The notes under the pieces are model-generated. The model worked only from the letters and a program-made list of their open reading frames with translations. It ran no database searches and was not told where the DNA came from. From Clostridia bacterium (lineage in GTDB: Bacteria; Bacillota_A; Clostridia; Oscillospirales; Acutalibacteraceae), in contig JAFYOA010000224.1 in assembly GCA_017547865.1 (NCBI GenBank), positions 1 to 6,888 of the forward strand: a stretch of 6,888 nucleotides of DNA, read 5' to 3'. Below, one piece after another: positions 1 to 5,568 of the stretch (positions are counted from its first letter, which is position 1; each line of letters starts with the position of its first letter). Position numbers and translations under genes: made by a program.

Positions 1-1
1 C

Positions 2-1042
2 ACCTACGAACTGGAGTGGATGGGCGAGAAGATCGACCTGACCCCCGGCTGGCCCCGCATGACCATGGTGGAAGCCGTTAAGAAGTACGTGGGCGTTGAC
101 TTTGATGCCATCACCGACGATGCCGAAGCCGTGGCCGCTGCCAAGGCTGTGGGTGTGGAACTGGCCGAAGCCGCCGAAAAGACCTGGGGCAATGCCCTGT
201 ACGCCTGCTTCGATCAGAAAGTGGAAGAACACCTCATTCAGCCCACTTTCATCACCATGTACCCGGTGGAGGTTTCTCCCCTCACCAAGCGTTCTCCTCA
301 GGATCCCCGCCTTACCGAGCGTTTTGAATTCTTCATTTGCCACAGCGAAATGGGCAACGCCTATTCCGAACTGAACGATCCTATCGACCAGCGCGCCCGC
401 TTTATGAAGCAGGTGGAGCAGCGCGAACGCGGCGACGACGAGACCGAGATGCTGGATGAAGATTTCCTCACCGCCATGGAATACGGCATGCCTCCCACGG
501 GCGGCATGGGCATGGGCATCGACCGTGCCGTTATGCTGTTCACCGGCGCCGATACCATCCGTGAAGTCATTCTGTTCCCCACCATGAAGCCCATGGATGA
601 CGGCCCCAAGGTGGAAAAGAAGAGTGCTCCCGCTGCGGCTGAAATGCCTGTTGTGGAAGAAAAGATCGACTTCTCCAATGTGGAGATCGAGCCGCTCTTC
701 ACTGATTTTGTGGATTTAGAGACCATCACCAAGTCTGATTTACGTGCCCGAAAAGTGCTGGCCTGCGAGGCTGTGAAGAAGTCCAAGAAGCTGCTGAAGT
801 TTACTCTGGACGACGGCACCGGCACCGAGCGCACCATTCTCTCCGGTATTCACGCTTATTACGAGCCGGAAGAACTGGTGGGCAAGACCCTGATCGCCAT
901 CACCAACCTGCCGCCCCGTGCCATGATGGGCATGGAGAGCAACGGCATGCTGCTTAGCGCCATCCACAGCGAAAACGGCGAAGAGCGCCTGAACCTCCTC
1001 ATGGTCAGCAACCGCATCCCTGCCGGCGCAAAGCTGTACTAA
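2..1042 (+). CDS. lysS: Lysine--tRNA ligase (class II) with C-terminal tRNA-binding domain, 5' end outside window
   Basis: This is the C-terminal 346 residues of lysyl-tRNA synthetase, the cytosolic enzyme that charges tRNA-Lys with lysine. The frame is open from base 2, so the start lies upstream. Visible class II landmarks are the PVEVSPLTK segment (nt 260-290), the [16 protein letters not shown] segment (about nt 335-382) and motif 3, GGMGMGIDR (about nt 500-530). The catalytic core ends with [11 protein letters not shown] (nt 560-592), where ordinary bacterial LysS proteins stop. Here an acidic/alanine-rich linker of about 30 residues follows, then a MetG-type/Trbp111 OB-fold tRNA-binding domain of roughly 110 residues (about nt 700-1042) with [24 protein letters not shown] and [17 protein letters not shown]. 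That domain is common at the C-terminus of methionyl-tRNA synthetase. I believe LysS forms with this appendix occur in some Oscillospiraceae, but I cannot verify it here. Identification of the enzyme is near certain. Confidence 0.96.
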   Translation, partial: TYELEWMGEKIDLTPGWPRMTMVEAVKKYVGVDFDAITDDAEAVAAAKAVGVELAEAAEKTWGNALYACFDQKVEEHLIQPTFITMYPVEVSPLTKRSPQDPRLTERFEFFICHSEMGNAYSELNDPIDQRARFMKQVEQRERGDDETEMLDEDFLTAMEYGMPPTGGMGMGIDRAVMLFTGADTIREVILFPTMKPMDDGPKVEKKSAPAAAEMPVVEEKIDFSNVEIEPLFTDFVDLETITKSDLRARKVLACEAVKKSKKLLKFTLDDGTGTERTILSGIHAYYEPEELVGKTLIAITNLPPRAMMGMESNGMLLSAIHSENGEERLNLLMVSNRIPAGAKLY

Positions 1043-1044
1043 TT
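1016..1044 (+). repeat. Upstream copy of the duplicated lysS 3' end
   Basis: These are the last nine codons of lysS (IPAGAKLY plus TAA) and two following bases. They match 3153-3181 at 26 of 29 positions, with a 17-nt perfect core GCCGGCGCAAAGCTGTA (1022-1038). The three mismatches are all C/T changes at third codon positions and leave the encoded residues unchanged. The two copies lie 2,137 bases apart and bracket the DUF4838 gene. Confidence 0.85.
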
Positions 1045-1053
1045 GAATCTGTC

Positions 1054-1088
1054 ACCCGCTCATTTTTCGATGAGCGGGTTTTCTTTTT
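1054..1088 (+). terminator. Rho-independent terminator of lysS
   Basis: A perfect 9-bp stem, ACCCGCTCA (1054-1062) with TGAGCGGGT (1071-1079), extends by a T-A pair to 10 bp around a 6-nt loop. A T-rich tail, TTTTCTTTTT, runs from 1079 to 1088. It begins 11 nt after the lysS stop, so it isolates lysS from the next gene. Confidence 0.93.
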
Positions 1089-1137
1089 GTGAAAAAAACG
1101 AATATATTGGATTATTTGTGTAAAAATTCAGTAAAAA

Positions 1138-1168
1138 GTGAGACGCGGCACATAGAATGTGATAGAAT
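1138..1168 (+). promoter_or_regulatory. Putative promoter of the DUF4838 gene
   Basis: The AT-rich gap between the lysS terminator and the next gene contains an extended -10, TG-A-TAGAAT (TG at 1160-1161, hexamer 1163-1168). The best -35 is GTGAGA (1138-1143), a weak match at a long 19-bp spacing. The heptamer ATAGAAT occurs twice exactly 10 bp apart (1152-1158 and 1162-1168), so the second TAGAAT could also be part of a regulator site on one face of the helix. A promoter is expected here because a terminator precedes it, but the exact position is uncertain. Confidence 0.4.
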
Positions 1169-1197
1169 AAGTTGGACAATCTATATGTTTGATGATT

Positions 1198-1204
1198 GGA
1201 GGAG
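1198..1204 (+). promoter_or_regulatory. Ribosome binding site that sets the DUF4838 start
   Basis: GGAGGAG lies 6 nt before an in-frame GTG at 1211. The frame also opens with TTG at 1196, but that codon overlaps the Shine-Dalgarno itself and has no site of its own. GTG 1211 is therefore the better start. Confidence 0.85.
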
Positions 1205-1210
1205 TTGGCT

Positions 1211-3136
1211 GTGTTTTACACCATTCATAAAATCACGGAAAATCCCGTGGTGGACTTTGCGGCGGAGGAACTGAAAAAGTACCTGCGCATGATGATGCCC
1301 CTGTGCGGCGAGATCACCATCGATTCGGATCCCCGGGCGGAGGGCTTCCGGTTGGGCCTGATGGCGGATTTCGACATGGATACCACGGAGGCCACGGATC
1401 CGTTTTTGGACGATATCGTTCATATTGATACCACTGCGGAGGGCGGCGTCATTGCCGGCTCCAATCCCCGCAGCGTGCTGTTGGCGGTGTATAAATATCT
1501 CACTCTCAACGGCTGCCGCTGGCTGTTCCCGGGTATTGACGGTGAATTTATCCCCGTGCGCACGGTGGAAGCCGTTTGCTACCACAAAATGGCCGACAAC
1601 CGGTATCGCGGCCAATGCAACGAAGGCGCGGAAAGCCAGCAGGCAATGATCGAGACCATCGATTTCCAGCCCAAGATCGGCATGAATATGTACATGATCG
1701 AATTCGACAATCCCCATGTTTATTACGATTGGTACTATAACCATAGAAACAATGATATGAACCGGGAGCCGGAACCGGTTTCTGAAGAAACGGTGCTGCA
1801 GTGGAAGCGTGTGTGCGAGGTGGAGATTGCCAAACGCGGGATGCAGTTCCACGATAAAGGCCATGGCTGGACAGCCGACGCCTTTGGCATTGATTCCTCC
1901 GCGGGCTGGGTGAAGTTCCAAAAGGATTTTCCCGAGGAAAACCGCAAGTACCTGGCGCTCATCGACGGCGAACGGGATCTGTACAAAGGTGTGGCGCTGA
2001 ACACCAATTTTTGTATGTCTAACCCGGAGGCCCGGAAGATCTTCGTTGATTTTGTGGCTGATTATGCCCAGGTGAACTTCCACGTGGATTATCTGCACGT
2101 ATGGCTGGCGGATGGCCAGCAAAACCATTGCGAATGTGCGGATTGCCGGAAGAAGAATCCGTCCGACTGGTATGTGATCCTGCTCAACGAGCTGGACGAG
2201 GAAATGACTCGCCGGGGGCTGCGTACCCGTGTGGTGTTCTGTGCATATTCCGATACCGCCTGGCCGCCCCTGGTGGAAAAACTGAAGAATCCCGATCGTT
2301 TTTCCATGATCACCAGCCCTATTACCCGCAGTTACACCTATTCTGTGGGCAAAAATCCCAAAATCGACTACTATCGCCCCTATGAACTGAACCGGGACGG
2401 TCGTTTGGATACGCTGGAGGAGCACCTGGCCCACACGGTGCTTTGGCGTGAATTCGCTCCCTGCAATTCTTTTGTGTGCGAATACCATTTTTGGCTCCAC
2501 CAGTTCTTTGCCCCCGGCGTGCTGAGCTTTGCCAGGCGGGTGCACGAGGACGTGAAGTCCTACAGCATGAACGGTTTCCGCGGCATTGTGGAAGACTGCA
2601 GCCAGCGCTGCTTTTTCCCCAATGGCCTCAGCTTCTATGTGTACGCGCAGACGCTGTTTGATGAATCCCAGCCGCTGGAGAGCATGATCGAGGATTATAT
2701 GCAGCATGCCTACGGTGCCGCCGCGCAGACCGTCATGGATTTTCTGAAGACCATCGACGAGCTGATGCCGCAGAGCTATTTGGAATGCCGGCACTCCATT
2801 ATGCAGACAGCTGAAAAATTCACCAACCCTGCCATGGAAGAAAAGTTCCTGGCGGTGAAGGGCGTGGCCGAAGCGCTGAAAGAAGCATTGCTGCCTTTCC
2901 GCAATATGCCCTACCGTGTGCAAACCGTGGCGGTGCGGCTGCTGGTTGATTATGCCGATTACTGCACCGGTGTTGCGGGGTTCTTCGCCCTGCGCTGCAC
3001 GGGAAAGGTGCAGGAAGCAAGGGCGGCGTACAACGCGTTTAAAGAAGAATTTGGCAAGCGTGAACTGAGCATCGAGCGGTATTACGATCATTTTGAAGCG
3101 ACCCATGCTTTTTTGCAGATGTTCTACAAAAAATAA
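1211..3136 (+). CDS. DUF4838 / alpha-glucuronidase-like protein
   Basis: This 641-aa protein begins at GTG 1211, placed by GGAGGAG 6 nt upstream. Its layout matches DUF4838 proteins as I know them. An N-terminal alpha/beta domain resembles the non-catalytic N-domain of GH67 alpha-glucuronidases and GH20 enzymes (AAEELKKYL near residues 17-26; YLTLNGCRWLFPG ending at 108). A central barrel-like region carries the cysteine motif C-x-C-x-x-C (C307, C309, C312) just after LADGQQNH. DUF4838 proper has EYHFWLHQFF (E424 onward) and IVEDCSQRCFFP (E461-D462-C463), and a helical C-terminus follows. No signal peptide or membrane segment is seen, so it should be cytoplasmic. The family is linked to glycan breakdown, but activity and substrate are not established. 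It stands alone between two terminators and is flanked by two copies of the lysS 3' end. Family assignment is good; function is open. Confidence 0.85.
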   Translation: MFYTIHKITENPVVDFAAEELKKYLRMMMPLCGEITIDSDPRAEGFRLGLMADFDMDTTEATDPFLDDIVHIDTTAEGGVIAGSNPRSVLLAVYKYLTLNGCRWLFPGIDGEFIPVRTVEAVCYHKMADNRYRGQCNEGAESQQAMIETIDFQPKIGMNMYMIEFDNPHVYYDWYYNHRNNDMNREPEPVSEETVLQWKRVCEVEIAKRGMQFHDKGHGWTADAFGIDSSAGWVKFQKDFPEENRKYLALIDGERDLYKGVALNTNFCMSNPEARKIFVDFVADYAQVNFHVDYLHVWLADGQQNHCECADCRKKNPSDWYVILLNELDEEMTRRGLRTRVVFCAYSDTAWPPLVEKLKNPDRFSMITSPITRSYTYSVGKNPKIDYYRPYELNRDGRLDTLEEHLAHTVLWREFAPCNSFVCEYHFWLHQFFAPGVLSFARRVHEDVKSYSMNGFRGIVEDCSQRCFFPNGLSFYVYAQTLFDESQPLESMIEDYMQHAYGAAAQTVMDFLKTIDELMPQSYLECRHSIMQTAEKFTNPAMEEKFLAVKGVAEALKEALLPFRNMPYRVQTVAVRLLVDYADYCTGVAGFFALRCTGKVQEARAAYNAFKEEFGKRELSIERYYDHFEATHAFLQMFYKK

Positions 3137-3152
3137 ATCCCGGTCGATCCTG

Positions 3153-3181
3153 ATTCCCGCCGGCGCAAAGCTGTATTAATT
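3153..3181 (+). repeat. Remnant copy of a lysS-type 3' end
   Basis: Bases 3153-3179 read ATT CCC GCC GGC GCA and AAG CTG TAT TAA, that is [12 protein letters not shown], the exact ending of LysS at 1016-1042. Two further bases also match. Upstream of 3153 there is no continuing similarity and only a few codons of open frame, so this is an orphan gene end 16 nt after the DUF4838 stop. A terminator follows 7 nt later, as expected after a true gene end. The likely source is a displaced lysS end. A metG-type gene with the same C-terminal domain is an alternative. Confidence 0.8.
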
Positions 3182-3188
3182 TGTTAAC

Positions 3189-3220
3189 AAAAGCCAGTCC
3201 GTTATGTGGGCTGGCTTTTT
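3189..3220 (+). terminator. Rho-independent terminator after the lysS-end remnant
   Basis: A 12-bp stem, AAAAGCCAGTCC (3189-3200) with GGGCTGGCTTTT (3208-3219), holds one T-G pair, closes a 7-nt loop and runs into five T (3216-3220). It serves the DUF4838 transcript now. Its position right after the orphan [12 protein letters not shown] suggests it originally terminated the gene from which that end came. Confidence 0.93.
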
Positions 3221-3261
3221 GCATGCGCGGCAAAAGGAGAAAAGTTCTCACGGAAAAACCG

Positions 3262-3290
3262 ATGACACACAGACGGAACCGTGGTAAAAT
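3262..3290 (+). promoter_or_regulatory. Promoter of the sulfatase-family gene
   Basis: A -35 ATGACA (3262-3267; five of six to TTGACA) sits 17 bp before the extended -10 TGG-TAAAAT (hexamer 3285-3290). A perfect TATAAT at 3290-3295 overlaps it but has no -35 at a normal distance. The start codon lies about 40 bp further on. Confidence 0.7.
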
Positions 3291-3328
3291 ATAATATAAA
3301 CAATGACAATATAAGGAGGAAAAAACAG

Positions 3329-4003
3329 ATGAACGATACCGCACAGCGTAAAAAACGCCTGGTGGCCGGGTTGCTGGCACTGGCGGCGAATTTCCTGTTT
3401 TTCCTCACCGCCCGGCTGCTGAGCACCTACGATGAGGTGAGTATCGGCCAGTTTTTGTACCACGCTCAAACCTCCGGTGAAGGTTCCGACGGTGGTGGAG
3501 CGATGGATAATATTCTGTTTGCCCTTTGCGGTGCATTGTTGCTTACCACGGCAATGCAGGTGGTGTATGCGCTGCTTTCCGGCGGGGTAAAAAAACTTTT
3601 GAAAAAACAATGGTACACGGCATATTGTACCGGCAAAACCTGCCTGTTTTTTCGCTTGCACCGTGTTGCTTTGGCAGTGGTGCTGCTGGGCGTGGCCTGC
3701 ACAGCCTTTTTGGTACAAACCAACGTTGCTGCCTATGTTGGCAACCATTTTTCAGAAGAATCTTCTTTTATAGAGAACCATTATGCCGATCCCCGCACCG
3801 TGCAGCTGACGTTTCCAAAAGAAAAGCGCAATTTGATCTGTATTTACCTGGAATCTATGGAAAATACCTTTGGTGAAACCGCTGCAGGAGAGCCGATTAC
3901 GGCGGATTATATTCCGGAACTGACCAAACTTGCCCGGGAGAATGTGAGCTTTTCACACGATGAAGACCTGGGCGGGCCGTATTCTTACGAAGGGACCACC
4001 TGA
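3329..4003 (+). CDS. N-terminal membrane half of the split sulfatase-family enzyme
   Basis: This is the 224-aa product if translation ends at TGA 4001. It contains three predicted membrane segments (about residues 11-31, 61-83 and 112-131). Between the first two is the STYDEVSIGQFLYH segment, a type often seen in Firmicutes members of this group. It then enters the extracellular catalytic domain with NLICIYLESMEN, where E175 is the expected metal ligand, and stops after EGTT. It would retain the anchor but lack most of the metal-binding site, so it should be inactive on its own. Confidence 0.6.
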   Translation: MNDTAQRKKRLVAGLLALAANFLFFLTARLLSTYDEVSIGQFLYHAQTSGEGSDGGGAMDNILFALCGALLLTTAMQVVYALLSGGVKKLLKKQWYTAYCTGKTCLFFRLHRVALAVVLLGVACTAFLVQTNVAAYVGNHFSEESSFIENHYADPRTVQLTFPKEKRNLICIYLESMENTFGETAAGEPITADYIPELTKLARENVSFSHDEDLGGPYSYEGTT

Positions 4004-4852
4004 ACCGCTGCGGCGCTGGTGGCGCAAACCGCCGGGCTGCCCATTAAGGCGCCGCTGTTTGACGATGGCTTTGGTGAAGGCGGCGAATACCTGCCCGGCG
4101 CCACGGCTTTGGGAGATATTCTGCAGGCGCAGGGTTATCGGCAGGCCTTTCTGTTGGGTTCCAATGCGGAGTTTGCCGATAAAGAAATCTACTTCAGCGA
4201 GCACGGCGATTATGAGATCATTGACCTGGAAGCCATGAAAGAAGAGGGCGACCTGCCCGGCGACTACGATGTGTGGTGGGGCTGCGAAGACGAAAAGCTG
4301 TTTGCCTGCGCCAAAGAGACCCTGACCGAGCTGGCTAAGAGCAGTGAGCCTTTCAACTTTACCATGCTTACAGTGGATACCCACTTCCCCGATGGATATG
4401 TGTGCCGCCTGTGCGGCAATGAATACGAAGAGCAGTATGCCAACGTGTTGGCGTGTTCTTCCCGGCAGGTGGATGACTTTGTGCGGTGGGTGATGAGCCA
4501 GCCGTTTTATGAGAATACAGCCATTGTGATCAGCGGCGATCACCTGACCATGGATCCCAATTTCCTTTCCGGTTTGGAGGAAGAGTACATTCGCACCACT
4601 TACAATTGCTTTTTGAATGCCGCTGCGGTGCCGGAACAGGAGACCAACCGGCAGTTTGGCAGTTTCGATCTGTTCCCCACCATGCTGGCGGCGCTGGGGG
4701 TGGAGATTGAAGGCGAACGACTGGGATTGGGCACCAATCTGTTTTCCGGTGAACCCACGCTGACCGAGCGCTACGGCTTTGAACATATGGATGAAGAGTT
4801 GCAGAAGCCCTCTGATTTTTACGATCATTTTATGCTGCGGCTGGAAGAATAA
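4004..4852 (+). CDS. C-terminal catalytic half of the split sulfatase-family enzyme
   Basis: This is the remainder of the frame, codons 226-507 of the intact gene. It carries the LTVDTHFPDG motif (D350-T351-H352) and SGDH with putative metal ligands D404-H405. Near the end are FDLFPTMLAALGVEIEG and RLGLGTNLFSGE, typical of OpgB/LTA-synthase-like sulfatases. The first candidate start is GTG 4019, with no ribosome binding site before it, so separate translation is unlikely. It is expressed only if the TGA is read through. The motifs look undamaged, which argues that the break is recent or not real. Confidence 0.45.
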   Translation, partial: TAAALVAQTAGLPIKAPLFDDGFGEGGEYLPGATALGDILQAQGYRQAFLLGSNAEFADKEIYFSEHGDYEIIDLEAMKEEGDLPGDYDVWWGCEDEKLFACAKETLTELAKSSEPFNFTMLTVDTHFPDGYVCRLCGNEYEEQYANVLACSSRQVDDFVRWVMSQPFYENTAIVISGDHLTMDPNFLSGLEEEYIRTTYNCFLNAAAVPEQETNRQFGSFDLFPTMLAALGVEIEGERLGLGTNLFSGEPTLTERYGFEHMDEELQKPSDFYDHFMLRLEE

Positions 4853-4858
4853 ATCTGT

Positions 4859-4887
4859 TCCCGCTTGTCGAAAGGCAGGCGGGATTT
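4859..4887 (+). terminator. Terminator of the sulfatase-family gene
   Basis: An 11-bp stem, TCCCGCTTGTC (4859-4869) with GGCAGGCGGGA (4874-4884), includes two G-T pairs and closes on a GAAA tetraloop. A short TTT (4885-4887) and later TTTT follow. The T tract is weaker than in the other two terminators, so some read-through into the next operon is possible. Confidence 0.75.
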
Positions 4888-4901
4888 GATGTTTTGGGGG
4901 C

Positions 4902-4930
4902 TGTACAAGACAGTCGGATGTTGCTATAAT
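4902..4930 (+). promoter_or_regulatory. Promoter of the zinc ribbon-VOC-HAD operon
   Basis: A perfect extended -10, TGC-TATAAT (hexamer 4925-4930), is preceded at 17 bp by TGTACA (4902-4907; four of six to consensus). Transcription would start near 4937, about 42 nt before the first start codon. Confidence 0.75.
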
Positions 4931-4939
4931 GAAGAAAAC

Positions 4940-4952
4940 AGCCCGCCGGGCT
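4940..4952 (+). other. Small inverted repeat at the operon transcript start
   Basis: AGCCC (4940-4944) pairs with GGGCT (4948-4952) around a 3-nt loop, within a few bases of the expected transcript start. It could be a 5' stabilising hairpin or a small operator. It is short and may be chance. Confidence 0.3.
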
Positions 4953-4978
4953 ATGCAAAAGCAAAGGGAGGTGCGGCT

Positions 4979-5203
4979 ATGTACACCGCCAGCCGGGAAG
5001 AGGAAGTCCGTTTTTTAAAGCGCCTGTGGACCGGTGAACCTACGCTTTGCCCAAAATGCGGCGGCGCACAGCTTGAGCACCTGCATAAAAAGGCGAAGAA
5101 AAGCGATTGCGACTGGAAGTGCCCCGCCTGCGGCGAAATTTACCGCACCATTCGTATGCTGAAAGAATTGCCGGAAGACGAAACGGCAGAACAGGGAGGA
5201 TAA
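4979..5203 (+). CDS. Small zinc ribbon protein
   Basis: This 74-aa protein starts at ATG 4979, with GGGAGGTG (4966-4973) 5 nt upstream. The frame extends back to 4865, but that reaches into the terminator and lies before the promoter, so it is not coding. Two C-x-x-C knuckles, CPKCGG (C24, C27) and CPACGE (C48, C51), 20 residues apart, form one zinc site. The intervening loop is basic (HKKAKKSD), and a helix with an acidic tail follows. The first 22 residues (SREEEVRFLKRLWTG) should be helical. The fold resembles zinc ribbons of transposase N-termini and nucleic-acid-binding proteins, but no partner domain is present. Its role is unknown. It is first in the operon, 4 nt before the VOC gene, whose ribosome binding site lies inside its last codons, so the two are probably translationally linked. 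Confidence 0.85.
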   Translation: MYTASREEEVRFLKRLWTGEPTLCPKCGGAQLEHLHKKAKKSDCDWKCPACGEIYRTIRMLKELPEDETAEQGG

Positions 5204-5207
5204 ATCT

Positions 5208-5558
5208 ATGAAAATGGAACATGTGACCATCCGCGTGGCAGATATGGAGAAATCCATCGCCTTCTACACCGATGTGATCGGCCTGAAGATCCAGCGGGAT
5301 ATGCGCCCCCGTGCCCCCATTGTGTTTTTGGCAGAGACCCCGGATGACGTGCCGGTGGAACTGATTCAGGAGACGGAGAATATTTACAAGGGTTCCGGCA
5401 TCGATGTGGGTTTCCATTGCGATGATGTGCAGGGCGCCTATGACCGTCTGCAGGCGGCCGGATACGAACTTTCGGAGATGCGTTCTCCCCGCCCGGGTGT
5501 GCATTTCTTCTATGTAAAAGATCCCAACGGTGTTTCTGTGCAGCTGATTGGTGAATAA
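5208..5558 (+). CDS. VOC (glyoxalase/bleomycin-resistance) family protein
   Basis: This 116-aa protein is one VOC unit of two beta-alpha-beta-beta-beta modules. It starts MKMEHVTIRVADMEKSIAFY, continues with DVIGLKI, and ends with FFYVKDPNGVSVQLIGE, the usual closing strand of glyoxalase I and its relatives. Candidate metal ligands by the glyoxalase I pattern are H5, E51 (PVELIQE), H70 (VGFHCDD) and Q112 (VQLI). The last is normally Glu in lactoylglutathione lyase, though Gln occurs as a ligand elsewhere in the fold. The product may be a lyase, isomerase or dioxygenase acting on a small metabolite or aldehyde; the substrate cannot be told. Start ATG 5208 has GGGAGGA (5194-5200) 7 nt upstream. 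Its stop overlaps the ribosome binding site of the following HAD gene, which indicates one transcript. Confidence 0.9.
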   Translation: MKMEHVTIRVADMEKSIAFYTDVIGLKIQRDMRPRAPIVFLAETPDDVPVELIQETENIYKGSGIDVGFHCDDVQGAYDRLQAAGYELSEMRSPRPGVHFFYVKDPNGVSVQLIGE

Positions 5559-5568
5559 GGAGACAACG

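Larger units (their letters stand above)
3329..4852 (+). pseudogene. Sulfatase-family membrane phosphoglycerol transferase (LTA synthase/OpgB-like) split by in-frame TGA
   Basis: One frame of 508 codons encodes a membrane-anchored sulfatase-fold enzyme. Such enzymes move phosphoglycerol from phosphatidylglycerol to lipoteichoic acid or other envelope glycans outside the cell. Start ATG 3329 has AAGGAGGA (3313-3320) 8 nt upstream; an in-frame GTG at 3281 lies inside the promoter and is not used. The frame is broken only by TGA at 4001-4003 (codon 225), after which homology continues with no shift. The sequence around the stop, EGTT-stop-TAAALVAQTAG, fits the family pattern G-T-x-W-T followed by a hydrophobic run and V-A-Q, so TGA most simply replaces TGG (Trp). 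By alignment to LtaS from memory, the threonine just before the stop is the nucleophile. Options are a nonsense mutation, a sequencing error or readthrough. Trp elsewhere in the window is TGG. A terminator follows the TAA stop. Confidence 0.8.

Noticed and set aside
1089..1274. A 61-codon open frame after the lysS terminator
   Set aside because: It begins inside the terminator tail, has no Shine-Dalgarno, and runs out of frame into the DUF4838 gene.
1181..3106. A 641-codon open frame on the minus strand opposite the DUF4838 gene
   Set aside because: It is the mirror of a GC-rich gene. The translation is rich in His, Arg and Gln with no recognisable motif, there is no ribosome binding site, and the + strand frame has family motifs throughout.
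3281..3328. GTG at 3281 as the start of the sulfatase gene
   Set aside because: It overlaps the -10 region, has no ribosome binding site, and would translate through the strong AAGGAGGA site that serves ATG 3329.
4001..4030. Selenocysteine at the TGA, with a GCGC-TGGTG-GCGC hairpin (4013-4025) as a possible SECIS
   Set aside because: The hairpin has only 4 bp and its loop lies closer to the TGA than is usual for bacterial SECIS elements. GC-rich coding DNA makes such stems often, and the family is expected to have Trp, not Cys, at this position.
4019..4852. Independent gene starting at GTG 4019
   Set aside because: There is no ribosome binding site or promoter, and the sequence is the exact in-frame continuation of the upstream half.
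4865..4978. Upstream extension of the zinc ribbon protein to 4865
   Set aside because: It would start inside the terminator hairpin and before the promoter; ATG 4979 has a good ribosome binding site.
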